Assembly: GCF_020520425.1 (NCBI RefSeq)
Contig: NC_079487.1
Coordinates: 8,603,501 to 8,667,500 of the forward strand
Direction of reading: 5' to 3'
DNA length: 64,000 nt
DNA from: Spinacia oleracea
Lineage: Eukaryota > Streptophyta > Magnoliopsida > Caryophyllales > Amaranthaceae
Every line of letters begins with the position of its first letter. The stretch's first letter is position 1. Under the pieces are notes generated by a model. That model saw only the letters and a program-made list of their open reading frames with translations. It had not been told where the DNA came from and searched no databases. Below, piece by piece: positions 47,966 through 59,731 of this stretch. The translations under genes and the position numbers were made by a program.

Positions 47966-49650
47966 TTTCTGTTTCCTCAATTATGGGCGTCCTGTTTTCA
48001 TGATTTTCAATAGCTTTTAGTATTTCAAGGTCAGTTTCTTGTGAAGCAAAGTTGTTTGAATCAGAAGAGTGTTATGAATTTGGTCTTGAAGAGTAGGAGG
48101 AAATTGAAGTGTTATTGAATTCAGCAATCTATACATCGACAGTTTTGACTTGAAGTTCGGCCTTTAGAGGCTCTTGATTGATGCAAGACTCTAACCCTAG
48201 ACTCTTAGACTCATTGCTAGACTCGAAAATTGAAAGACAGACTCTGGACTTGAACAAAGACACTAATCGTAAAGATAGTTCTCGGGGTATTCCCAGACGT
48301 CCACGCCATCATCGTCATCATCATAGGCGGGGCTACATGCACAGATCATCAGGACTTGATGCTAGACTTGGTCCCACGTGCTGTAGGGAAATGCAGCGAA
48401 GCAACCTTTGCATGAGGTATTGAGCCCTAAGAGGAACATTCTCACCATTTTTCCCTCCGGCAGCTTAGGCTTGATTGTACGAGCAGAGATTTTCCATCTG
48501 TGATAGTATCCTTGGATGTATTCGTCTTTTTCCTAGCGTAGAGCCGACTTTTGCTTGATAGAAGTGTCATGGAAGCTTGAACTTTTGAGTGTGAGACGGG
48601 CAGGGCCGTCCAATATCTCCTCGAACCAAGGCTCTCCAAATAGTAGATCGAAGTCGGCAGGCACATCGATGACTAGAAATTCAGCACTGTTGTGGTAGGT
48701 GTCGAAGGAAAAGACCAAATCAAGGACCCCCAGGACTTTGTATGTGACACCCTGGAGCTTGACTGTCTCCTGGGTAGTTAGCATGAGATCATAATTGAAG
48801 AAGCCCAAAGCCTTCAAGTTGGCAAGGGGACAGATGTTTTCTTGAATGTAGGTGGTTACCCTAGGTTCGGGGATCACCCAGTTTTGAACATTTGGAATGA
48901 GATGGCAGAAACTTGGAACCATTAGCTCGTAACCTGGCTTGTATATTGTATAGATTAGGTTGCATGGAAAATCCTCTTCTTCGTCTTCACAATCATAGGA
49001 GATGGCTTGTATAGAGGGAGTTTGTTTGGCTCCTGGAGGTAGGGGCAAGGTCTTGTTGTCGACCATGTTTTGGATCAGATGCTTAAGCTTGTAGCAGTCT
49101 TCGATGTCATGGCCCTTCCCCTGATGGTATTTGCAATGTGCTGCAGGATCCCAGCTCTTGGATCTCTTGTCGATTGGAGGATCGGGTGTAGGACCGATTG
49201 GGGTGATGACTTGCTTTTCGACCAGCCGATCAAACGCTTCACTGTAAGACATTCCGAGGTTAGTAAAGACCCTTTGTGGTCTCCCTTGAAAGTTGCGCTG
49301 ATTGGCACTATTCTTGAAATTGTTCGGCTTCGGGCCTGAGGAGCTTCTAGGGCGTTGACCTCGTGGACCTTGTGTGTTGCATCAGTTTTCTTACCCTTCC
49401 ACTTCTCAACTTGTGGAGCCGGTTATATCGACCCCAATGTCATATGTTCTTTTGAATCTTTCCAAGCCTAGGTACTTCATGTGAGTGTTGTATTTTGGAA
49501 GAAGTTCAGCAATAAAGATCTTGACCAATTCTCTTTCGGAGGGTCGTCACCATTTGGGATGCCATTTCTCTCCACCGGTTGAGGTAATTGGTGAAACCCT
49601 CTTGAGGCCCTTGCCTGGCTATTTCTTGTTTCTTGTTGTTTCTGCAATTT
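47966..49650 (-). pseudogene. Ty3/gypsy gag-protease part, upstream half of the split ORF
   Basis: On the minus strand, from right to left: a gag region (about 49600-49250; SERELVKIFIAELLPKYNTH), then the 239-codon ORF 48533-49252 with the knuckle-like CKYHQGKGHDIEDCYKLKH and protease-like LVIDVPADFDLLFG. Further left, the frame approaching the CACTA insertion reads SSDSNNFASQETDLEILKA and resumes across it as NLSNNSGSKLVQIGLTLSQA before the RT. Frames change near 48530 and 49255. No LTR was identified on this side. The element lost both ends and was later split by the CACTA. Confidence 0.8.
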
Positions 49651-49698
49651 TTTTGTGTTGTGTTTCTGCAGCTTTTTCAACAGTCAGGAAGGGTGGAA

Positions 49699-49723
49699 GG
49701 GGGGGGGGGGGGGGGGGGGGGGG
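49699..49723 (+). repeat. Poly(G) homopolymer, 25 G
   Basis: Uninterrupted run of 25 G at the right edge of the gypsy remnant. Confidence 0.95.
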
Positions 49724-50561
49724 CAGATGGCTGATTGGGCTGATGATGGAATTGGGGCCTTTGATGTGATATATGTTGCATGTAGACGGTTGGAAATGCT
49801 CAATCAGTTGAAGATGGATGAGTGCATGATCTTCTTTGGTCAAATGTTGTGTAGGTGCTGGTTAATTAAGTCAAGTCAAGTTAGGAAGGGGTGCATACAA
49901 TTAGTGATGATTGACCCTCATATACTATTGTGGAGTGGTTTTCGCAAATTTGATATGTCAAAGTTGACCAGAGTTGAGTTTTGTGTGTGTGTGTGTTTTT
50001 TTCTTCTCTTGTTAAGCTTTGTTTTAAAGCTGATTTTGGTAGGATTGTAGGTGTTTTGTTTGTGGGTGATTTAACTTCTCACCTTTTGCATACAGTTTGG
50101 CTACCGGTGTAGATTCTATATTATGTGCAAATGAAGAAAAGATTAGAACCCCTTTAAATATCGATGTTAATTTTTTGAAACTTCTCTTCTAATGATCTAG
50201 AAAAGACATAGTGCTTAAATATTCTATACGAAGTAGAAAATTGCAAAGAAAAAATGACTATATAAAACTCATTTTAATAACAAATGATCGTTAATGTGCC
50301 TACGTAAATCTAATTTGTAACTAAGTACTCTATCGATTTACATAGTTGATTTTGATAACTTGGGGGAATGTAATTAAGTAACTAACACGAGGGTTGTAAC
50401 TAATTACTATGTTGTCAATATAAGTAATTTGATCGTTATATTTCTTATTGTATATTATATCAATGTTTATAAGTATTTCCTTTAAGTAATTAGGCTCGTG
50501 ATTTCCATAATATTTTGGCCGATATTTTTTATATCTTGGGGGAGAGCGCACGGTCCAACAA
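49724..50561. other. Unassigned DNA left of a Helitron-like end
   Basis: No gene recognised. A 131-codon plus-strand ORF starting at 49655 runs through the G tract and is likely fortuitous. AT-rich from 50100 onward. Confidence 0.4.
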
Positions 50562-50565
50562 CTAG
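50535..50565 (+). mobile_element. Helitron-like 3' end (plus orientation)
   Basis: GAGCGCACGGTCCAACAACTAG followed by T matches the CTAG|T terminus of plant Helitrons, and its GCACGG-CCAACAACTAG wording matches the better-formed end at 52047 in the opposite orientation. The hairpin is eroded here and the 5' TC end was not located. Confidence 0.45.
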
Positions 50566-51838
50566 TTATATTAAAACAGACACCAAGAGTGACACGTGTC
50601 ACTTTCTGGTGCAAAATTTTTCTGCTAAAAACGTTTTTCTAAAAATATACGTACTTTATGTCTTTTTTATTTTCTATCTTTTTTTTATAAACTGTTTACA
50701 TATAAAAAATATTGGAATATAAAATATGACTAATATATATCATATAATAATAATTTGCTAAAAATGATTTTGGCAATATTTTATTCAAATCGTTATATTA
50801 ATAATGCAAAATATATTATTCAATATTTTGGTCAAATCAACATATTAGAATATCGAATATTCAGGTCAAATTAGTGTATCAATCATACAATATATGAAGT
50901 ATGTAATACAAAATAGAACATAAATTTCATACTCCAGACGATGATTAAATGAGTATGATTGAGATTTATTTTTGTCTGCATTTAGGACAAAAGGTTTATT
51001 AGTAGTCACGTGAGTGACACATGTGTGGTAAATGCCGAAAAACACAGTCAACCACCGGTATCCGGCTAAAGGTGGTCTTTGACAAATAAATTTATGAATT
51101 TGATATCTTCTTACAATTTCCTTTTTAAAAGGTGGTTTCTCACAAATTTTCTATTTTAAAAGTTGATTTTTAACAAATTCGCCTTTTTTAAAAAATAATT
51201 TTTGTAATATTTTAGTCAAATAGTATATCAAACGAAAAATTTATTTACTTAATATTTAGGTCAAATTAGCATATTAAGCATATAAAATATATTTTACGTA
51301 GTAGGACGGAAATCGCATAATAAATGATTAAATGAGTATGTAACTGATTTACTTATTATGCATTTTCTTTATGAAGAGGAGTATATCAGTTAAAATTTTA
51401 TACAAAAATGATCAAATAAAATTTTAGATATTCATGCGTGCACGAGATCTAGTTTATTGGATATGATCATGCCTGATTGCAAGAGAATAAACTTGAAGGA
51501 GTAATTTTTATAGGACCTCATAGTAATCTATTGACTTAATTAAACATGATTGCAACTTGATTGTATGAACATATTGGATCAAAGACTTATGTTTCTAAGG
51601 TAGAATTCAGAAATTGTTTTATACCTGAGTCTGGGGATACGCAGAATTCGGGAGGCAGCCCCAGCGTTCGCCAGTCGAGTACCCAATGGAAAAGTTGTCG
51701 GGCGGTAAGGCCCGCAAATTCTCCAAGGTTAAGTGAATCCCCCCTTTGTACAAAAAAAATGTACCAAAAAAAAGCACGCCTATAATTAGGATTACAACCC
51801 GGGTTAAGGCCACTATGAGTATTGTTTTCAAAACCGAC
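50566..51838. other. AT-rich spacer, no gene recognised
   Basis: Starts TTATATTAAAACAGACACC next to a GTGACACGTGTCAC palindrome, which may be the start of a second Helitron-like element. The remainder has repeated GGTCAAATTA(G)-TATA words. No gene. Confidence 0.35.
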
Positions 51839-52046
51839 GTTAAACTAAAAATTGAAAAAGCTTTGAAGTTTTCCCCACAAATTTCTGGAAATATTTCTTT
51901 TCCCTTTTTTTTGTAGGTATGCTTGGTTGCATCCTTTGTGTGCAGTCCGATCAGGTAGTGAAAGGTTCCTTCCTTTTTTTGAGGATTCAATTCCTGGGAA
52001 ATTATAACCGATCCGCATTGAAAGGCTTTTTCAATTTTTAGTTTAA
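51619..52046 (-). CDS. Unrecognised ORF segment
   Basis: Minus-strand open frame including FQCGSVIISQELNPQKKEG, FHYLIGLHTKDATKHTYKKK, a hydrophobic stretch TILIVALTRVVILIIGVLFF and LRALPPDNFSIGYSTGERWG. The frame continues rightward to an ATG at 52251, but those codons lie beyond a Helitron-like junction at 52047, so the native start is unknown. A single membrane segment is likely. No family was recognised. Composition looks protein-like, but the inverted repeat at its right edge may mean it is a transposon interior. Confidence 0.3.
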
Positions 52047-52047
52047 C
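51839..52047. repeat. Small inverted-repeat element, ~209 bp
   Basis: Arms of about 26 bp (51839-51864 and 52022-52047), both reading GTTAAACTAAAAATTGAAAA from the outside with one mismatch. No TSD could be assigned because the right end abuts the Helitron-like terminus. Confidence 0.55.
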
Positions 52048-52090
52048 TAGTTGTTGGCCCGTGCGTGCGCTAGCGCGCACGATCCCCCAA
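52047..52090 (-). mobile_element. Helitron-like 3' end (minus orientation)
   Basis: The minus strand reads a GC-rich hairpin CGTGCGCGCTAGCGCACG, then CACGGGCCAACAACTAG, then T: the hairpin plus CTRR|T structure that ends Helitrons. The body would extend rightward. A possible 5' TC end lies near 52347 (minus TCCTAATTAAAACAG), which would give about 300 bp; that end is a guess. Confidence 0.6.
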
Positions 52091-52349
52091 GATATAAAAA
52101 TTTCTTGTGTAAATAAGTTTACGTAAAAGATCAGTGTTAAAAACTTTACGGCAAATGAAAACAATGACGGCGAAGAACTTACTTTGGGACATCGATTCCA
52201 CATGCACAATCCTCTATGGCATAAAAATTGTTTCAAAAAAATGTTAGACAAAAGAATATGTACAATTTTATGGTAAAGGAAAGATCGAGATACGATAAAT
52301 ACTTAAAACATGATAAATATATGTTAGAAACACTGTTTTAATTAGGATT

Positions 52350-53805
52350 TGCACATAATATTTAAGACAAAACCACTTAGGAATACGTAAAGAAGGTGCC
52401 ACAGACAAATCGGAAACACATTCAACAAGCCAAAATGTGTATACATATTGAGCATGTTAGACAAAACAAGCAAAAATATGTGAAAATGATATATGAAAGC
52501 ACTCATTATTCGGCGACATCATCCGACTGTTTAAGGCAACGAAATCACTATAAGATCAACATTGCACTCCGAGAGAGATGATGTCGTCCAAGCTTGATAA
52601 GAAGATGTTTGGTGCGGACAATGCTTTTCACGGGAGGAGTTTTGAAACTTTCCTTCCATCCTTCATGTCTCTGTGTCAATAAATTACCTTAGTGGTGTTA
52701 CAAAAGAATGCTCATAATATAAATAAATAAATAAAGGACTCACTCTATAGAGAAGAAGACAAGAATCGCCAAAATATGTTAATAATAGCAAGAAGTTTAA
52801 TAATCAATGACCAAAAACAAAGATTTAAACAATCACACTACATCCTTTCATAAAGACACATACCAATTTATCAAACTTTGAACTCCAACAAGAGTTTGGC
52901 TTGGGATCTTTTGCCTTCACTAACAACCGTTTGAGAGGCTCTTGGTAAGTCATTGTCCAAATTCCCACATATAACTCAAACCAGGATGGAAACAACAAAA
53001 ATAACACAAACCCTCAACAAAATTAACTACCAAAAGCAACAAATTGAAAAGTGAAATTGCAGCATCCTGCACTCCTCTCCCAATTCCCCACATCCTCTCT
53101 CCCTCTCCCTCTCGCTCCCCCCCCTCCCAGTTTCACTCTTCTTTTGTGGTTTTGACAATTTAAGAAAGTCTCGTTCCACTGCCCGCCTACGCTCAAGGTA
53201 CAAAAATATGGACACACCGATCAACATGTATACTCTGATAGCAACACTCGGTTCCTAAACACCTACTAATTGCTTTATAATTTAGATTATTTAGAACGTG
53301 AAAAACATAATACGAAGGATGGAAAAAAATGAAGGTTTCTTTAGAAATTTCATTTCATGTATCACCTAATCTCTTCCTATCGCTATCTATGTATCTATAT
53401 CTTCCTCTCGCTCATGTTTTACGACTATGCAAATTTTAGAATTTATTTTACTAATAAGATTTCTCCTCCCTGTCCCTCAAAAAAAAATCTCTCCTTCAGT
53501 GGTTCCCTTTTCTTCTCTCGTTCTCTAACATGTCTACCTTTTTCTATGGGTTTGCAAAAATATTACCATAACCACTGGAAGTTCCAACCAAATAAATCAC
53601 TGTAAAGTGACAAAGCCATCAAGGTATTCTCTTACTGTAACAAAACCACTACTTGAAGACCATGGTTGTGATGTTCAAGTCCCAGTCTCCCACAAATAAA
53701 ATGTTCCATCACTGCAAAGAGTAAAATTTTCAATAAAAAAATCTAAGATAATCAATGAATTTTAGATGGAAAAGTATAAGATTAAGATCATACGGAGTAC
53801 AACTT
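52350..53805. other. Unassigned DNA
   Basis: Short ORFs only (for example 52825-53007 minus, reading ELYVGIWTMTYQEPLKRLL), none recognised. A CT-rich stretch lies at about 53090-53130. Confidence 0.4.
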
Positions 53806-53814
53806 AGCTGCAAA

Positions 53815-53922
53815 AAAGTAATCTCCAGTAGGCGACCATCTCAGGACCGATATGCCTCCCAATCCTTGTTGAATAGGAGTCCCATCACCTAAGTTAGCAG
53901 AAGGAGCTATATCCATTAACCT
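53815..53922 (-). pseudogene. AAAS: ALADIN (nuclear pore WD-repeat) exon remnant
   Basis: The minus strand reads GTPIQQGLGGISVLRWSPTG followed by DYFFAAK, matching a WD-repeat exon of plant ALADIN, a nuclear pore protein. No neighbouring ALADIN exon could be found within 3 kb on either side, so it is an isolated exon: a fragment of a decayed or captured gene. Other WD proteins are possible, but the SPTGDYFFAAK wording favours ALADIN. Confidence 0.6.
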
Positions 53923-53929
53923 CAAAATT

Positions 53930-56900
53930 GGAAGTCCAAATATAAAATACAATAAAATTTATAAGATGTATTCTAATGTTACCACTCAAAATAAATATAC
54001 AAATATTTCTGCAATCACACCAAGTCATGATATGAACAAGGAGAGTAGAAGATTGCTCAATACCAGCGTTTACCTTTATTCAGCCATGACTCTACGCTTT
54101 ACCATATATGGACGGAGATGAGGGTCTCACATCAATTGAGAAATCCTATTCCTTTTTTATAAAGCAAGAAGTAGATTCTTGGTCCTATGTTTTTTAAAAA
54201 TTAAAAAAAAACTAAGAATTTTTTATCAAGAAAAGCACTTTATTTTGTGAACTCATAAAATGGCCACTCTTTCCACATCTATCGTTCATATCATCCATAA
54301 TTTTAGAATATGCAAATACAAGGGAGTAGGTGATGGTAACGAAATGAATGTCAATATAACATGAATAAATATACAAAACCATGCCTTGTGTTTGGAATTT
54401 TGTGGTAAAGTATACAAAAGCATTAATTATTTAGCAACTGATGCTGAATGTTCATCATGATTTTAGAAAGTAATTAAATAGTGCCAAACATACACCAATA
54501 GGCAGGAGATAATGGAAATTTTAGTCAACTTAAAAGGGGGTGGAAGAGGGAATGAGGGCATTTAAAAGTAAGTGGTTGGAGATTATTATTTAAAATAAGT
54601 GGTAATTCCATCTAAGCAAAAGAATGTGCAGAAGATCGATGAACCTAAGACAATCTAGACCCAAGACATATAGGAGAAAACCTTTCGGTGACCAACAGAA
54701 AGATCTAGACGAGAGACGGAAGAGGTCCATCAGGTGTCAGGGAAAATAACAGTCATCCATGAGGGCAACAACTATTGTAGAGGAAATACAGAAAATAACT
54801 AACAATTTGAGGAAAATATATGCTTTAAGTCATTAACTATGATGTGTTGATTTTTGAGATAAAATATTATGTTAGTTGGACGCTACACGCTGGAGTAGAT
54901 GTATTAGATACGGGTACATGTCCAAGTGGACTTGTCTATTTTATAAAAAAAAAATACATGATTCTGGTCCAAATAATGGTAGAAGAACTAACACTAGCTT
55001 TTCCACGTACAGGTACTTTTTCTTCATCTATATCCTTTTTTGTTTTATTTTTACTTTCTTATGCCATGATATTTAACTTCTTTTTGCTTCTTTATATGGA
55101 TATCAGAAAAGCTGCTTAAGTCGAAGTCTCGTGATGGGGTTTTGGGTTTTGGAGAAGGAATAACATTTAAAGAAATATCTAAGTGTTAGGTGTACACCAT
55201 GTCAGAGTGTCGAGGAATTAAGATTTGTGTAACATAGATATAATACGTAAATGATTAAAAGCTTAACCATTTTTCTGTTCCCTATCTTATGAACAGAACC
55301 GTTTGTGCCTTAGTTATAAGTTATCTTTTCCAAAACCAACCAAAGTCAAAAGATTGGAAAAATATTACCACTTCTCATTTATATCCCGTAATAAGAGTAA
55401 GTTAGCCTCAGGCAATGCATGCCATACTATTGTATTGTAGCTTCCCATCGTTGTTTCCTCCATAAGTCCGTATATAGGTTAGCCTCATCATAATGTTGAC
55501 TTAGAACTTCAAATTTGAGTTAACCTAGAGGTGAAAACCTTAGTCCGCTTATTGGTTTTACAAGTTTCACAAGTTCAAAAGTCCTATGGATCCAAATAAC
55601 TGTTACTATCACTTCTGCAAGTTGCTAATGTACCAGCAAAAACTAAATCTCATAATTCAAAATTATCCCACATTTTCATTACAGAAAATAACAAGTAATC
55701 TTACTATTCTCAAAGATTCAAATGTTTATATATTTCCATATTGATCATAAGTCATAGTCATATGTCAATACCAAAAAAAAAATATGCAAAAAGATGGTAA
55801 CAAGAAAGAGCATTATTAGGTCATGCATGATTAACAGTTAACTAATATGAGCTGGGACAAACAAATATCATAACTGGAAACCAAACATTTCTATTCTATT
55901 TCTAAATCAAGACTGTAGAAAGAAAGCTGCAATCTTCACATCTGGTAAGGGTAAAAAAAAATAACTCTTGGACAAGAAAACCAGTACATAAATAGTTGAA
56001 TTTTCTAACCCATTAGCACACGGTTTCAAAGGCAAGGTTGTTAAGTTGGTAAACATCTTCAATTACCCTAGTTTCAACCCACCTCCCCCCCATATACCCT
56101 CTTCGGCGGATAGGAAGAGAAACTATGCAAGTATAATACTCCCACCCCTTGCAATCAATATATCTACCCCTTGTATATAAACTGAAAATCAATCTATTGC
56201 AAAGAGAAAGGAGCAATTGCCTAGGATCATGCAATAATTGTTCCCACATGAATTGTAAGTCTACCAACGGAACAAAAGAACAAAGTACACAAATTCAATA
56301 GTTGCAGGAAAGAACATATCCCCCTTTTAACCCAACAAAAGTAAATAAGTCTTCTCTTCCCCAACCATTTTAGATCAAAATGATGCAGTCCCTACAAAAA
56401 CTCATTTTTTGGAAACAAGCTCCCAAATGCACTCTGTATGACTCTGAATCTATCCATACTACAAGATGGAAATAAATGACTTTTGTATCATATTGATTAA
56501 ATGTTTATCAACTTAAATGCTATTAATTAGTGTCATCAATCTCAGAATATCAACAGTAAATTACATACCCACAAACCCCATATTAAAATGCCAAAACTTT
56601 ACACTCGTGAATTTCATTCCGACAAACCCTTATACTCTGTAATCAATTGATTTTTCAAAATTTAAGGAAATTCATATGCAACATCAATTGAAAGGATTCA
56701 AAGATGAAGATCATATAATCACAACAATTCGCATAATTCTTTTCTAATCCCCAAAACCCTAAAAAATGAACAACTACAAATAAAAAACCCCAATTGTATA
56801 TACAAACAAGAGGGAAATTTAAAAAGAATCAGTATTTGGAGAAAGAGGGAATTACCTATTCTTAGAGTAGAAATCCCAACCTCAGTTTGTTGTTGCATAT

Positions 56901-57460
56901 ACCTCTGGAAATAAACATAATCAAGCATTAACAACAACAAAATATCCCCAAAACCCCTAAATATAAATGCAAAATCAAAATGTTTAAAGAGTAATTGCAT
57001 AGTAACATGCTAGGTGCAATCTTTAGATCTCCTAAGTCATAAAATTAATTACAGGAGACCAAACAGTCATGCTAAGGTAGGGAAAGTAATAAGGCTACTC
57101 TCTGATCTGTTTAGAGTGGCAGTTCCAAATGAAAATCTCTATACCTCGCAAACAATGCAACCACATTGTGTGGGCGCATTTCAGCAGTGATGAAATTTCC
57201 TACATTATTGAGAAGCAGAACACTTCTAAAGTTTAATTTCAACATTTTTATAGATTACTTGAATAAAAGCATAGTTTTCTTGCTTAATTTAAATAGAAGA
57301 TAACTTGAAACTCTAGAGTTGTGCTGTCGGCTAGTTGGCCAACAATATAGACGAGAAGACAGTGCAAGCGACAATCCATGACTCAATATTTAAGAGTCAA
57401 GTTTCATGTGGCCATGTTGGTGCAATCAAGAACCACATGTCAAGGAGGGAAGAAACTGAC
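53930..57460. other. Unassigned AT-rich DNA with exon-like stretches
   Basis: No gene could be named. Two minus-strand stretches look exon-like: 56857-56905 (after TTTCCAG, before GTAATT, reading RYMQQQTEVGISTLRI) and about 57115-57190 (AEMRPHNVVALFARYRDF then HLELPL and a stop). They may be parts of one unrecognised gene or remnants. The rest shows only short, unconvincing ORFs. Confidence 0.35.
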
Positions 57461-57468
57461 AAGGTAAA

Positions 57469-58867
57469 TGTTAGGTTATGATACATATGAATAAACATAA
57501 ATCATGCGGAAAAAACCATAAAGCCAGGAAATATATTATTTACACATAATCATTTAGCATAATTCAGATGCATACATTTTGTAGCGTGCCCTCCCTAGCT
57601 GCGCCCGAACCGAACAAGAACAAGTCTTTAGGACTCCAAGTGTCGTCCCTCCGTAGATAGTCCACAGCACGTCCGGATCCGCCTTAAGCTTGACCAACTA
57701 GAATCGCCCTTAAGGTTTTTAGATTTTCGGCTATTTTGGGTGCAAGTGTTTGGCTGATTTTTTGCTTAAAAATCTTACCTTGAATACTTCAATAATCGTC
57801 TATTAAATATGTGACCCTAGGCCTATATTTATAGAGTTTATGGAAAGGAATTATAATCCTACTAGGATATGGATTTATTAATTAGAATCCTATTTGAACT
57901 CTAAATAATAAATTTAATCTATTAGGATTAGGATTTAATCATTGCACGAATTCCGATAGGATTAGGATTCGTTACGAACACGAGTGTCGCACGACCACGA
58001 GGGACGCACGCACCCGCGCAGGCCTTGCGGCCCACACGAGTGGGCGCTGCCTCGCAGCCCACGAGCACACGCTCCAGCGCGCGCGCCTACAACCTTGCTG
58101 GGCCTGGCCTTGCGCTGGGCCTGGCGAGGTTGTGGCCTTCGTGTTGGGCGCTTGGCTTGCTGGGCGCAGGCCTGGCTTCGTGCTGGGCCTTCGTCTGGCA
58201 AGCCTCGTCCGATGCTTAATTCGTACGATGCGCTTCCGATTAAATTTCCGGTTCCGGAATTCATTTCCGATACGACCAATATTTAATATTTCCGATTCCG
58301 GAATTAATTTCCGTTTCGAACAAATATTTAATATTTCCATTTCCGGAATTATTTTCCAATTCCGATAATATTTCCGATTCTGACAATATTTTCGTTTTCG
58401 GCAATATTTTCGATTCCGGCAATATTTCCATTTCCAATAATATTTTCAGATACGTACCATGTTTCCGTTTTCGGCAACTTCTACGACTTGGATAATATTC
58501 ATATTTCCGAAACGATCCATATTTCCGTTTTCGACAATATCATCGTTTCCGGAGTATTCATTTCTTGCTTATGACGATCTCAGCTCCCACTGAAACCAAG
58601 ATCCGTCGATTCCGAATATCCATAGATGGAGTATTTAATGCCATTAAATACTTGATCCGTTTACGTACTATTTGTGTGACCCTACGGGTTCAGTCAAGAG
58701 TAAGTTGTGGATTAATATAATTAATTCCACTTGAAGTGAAGCGACCTCTAGCTAGGCATTCAGCTCACTTGATCTCACTGAATTATTAACTTGTTAATTA
58801 ATACTGAACCGCATTTATTAGACTTAATATCATATGCATACTTGGACCAAGGGCATTATTTCCTTCA
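57469..58867 (-). repeat. 3' LTR of element B
   Basis: 1,399 bp, TGTTAGG...CCTTCA on the plus strand. Contains the GC-rich block (about 58000-58210) and the GGAAATATT array (about 58240-58550), collinear with the LTRs of element A. Confidence 0.95.
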
Positions 58868-59731
58868 GTCTCCCACTTGTCCTTAGGGACAAGTGTGCAT
58901 TTCCTAATTCCTTTGTCGCTCGATGCTTGCTCTTGAACATAAGGTAAGAGTTGTCATCCTTATTATGTCCAGAGGTGTTTCTCGGTTTCAGAGTTCAACT
59001 GATCAAATAAACAGATAATCATAGCCTATGATTCATCCGAGCACGGCCATGCATTTTACAGTTTCTAGCTCTCCGAGTGGCCTTGTACAACTTTTAAGCA
59101 TCTCATCCCGATTTATGGGAGGACAATCCCAATCTTGCGATCTTGAGATTAGACTTTGTTTGATAGGTGATTACCTGAGCGTTGCCTTTATAGCCTCCTT
59201 TTACTGTGCGACGGTTGGTCAACGTCAAAGTAACCAGTTCTCAAACAAGTAATCTCAAATCACTCAGGTATTGAGGATTTAGTGTCTAATAATTTTAATG
59301 AAATTTACTTATGACAGATTTTCATCTCTTACAGTAAAGTTTCATAGGTCTGTCCGATACTAGTCTTCCCAAAGTAAGTATCTATGCAAATGATTATGAC
59401 ATTGCCATGTCCACATAGTTCAAGAAACAGAACTACTAGTCATCTTGCATTCTAGTCGTCTAACGTTTTCTATGCGTTCAATTTTATAGAAAACTCCGAC
59501 CAGGGACCATTTTCAACTTTTGACATTCAAGTTCACTTGATAGACATTTCTTAGTCACAGGACTGGTCCTGACAGTCTATCTTGTATATTTCGTCAAATT
59601 GAAGGGACTCATCATTTAATAAACCACAAATTAAATGGAAAAATGAATTCTATTCATTTATTGTGAATGATTAACCAATAATGTTTTCCAAAGTATTAAA
59701 CTCTAAAACTTTAAAACATCAAACAAGGACA
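58868..59731 (-). other. Element B 3' untranslated internal region
   Basis: Collinear with 25783-26627 of element A. No coding domain. Confidence 0.85.

Noticed and set aside
48178..48423. 81-codon plus-strand ORF with a His/Arg-rich centre
   Set aside because: Opposite strand of the gypsy gag-pol frame; His-rich run comes from ATCATC-type repeats.
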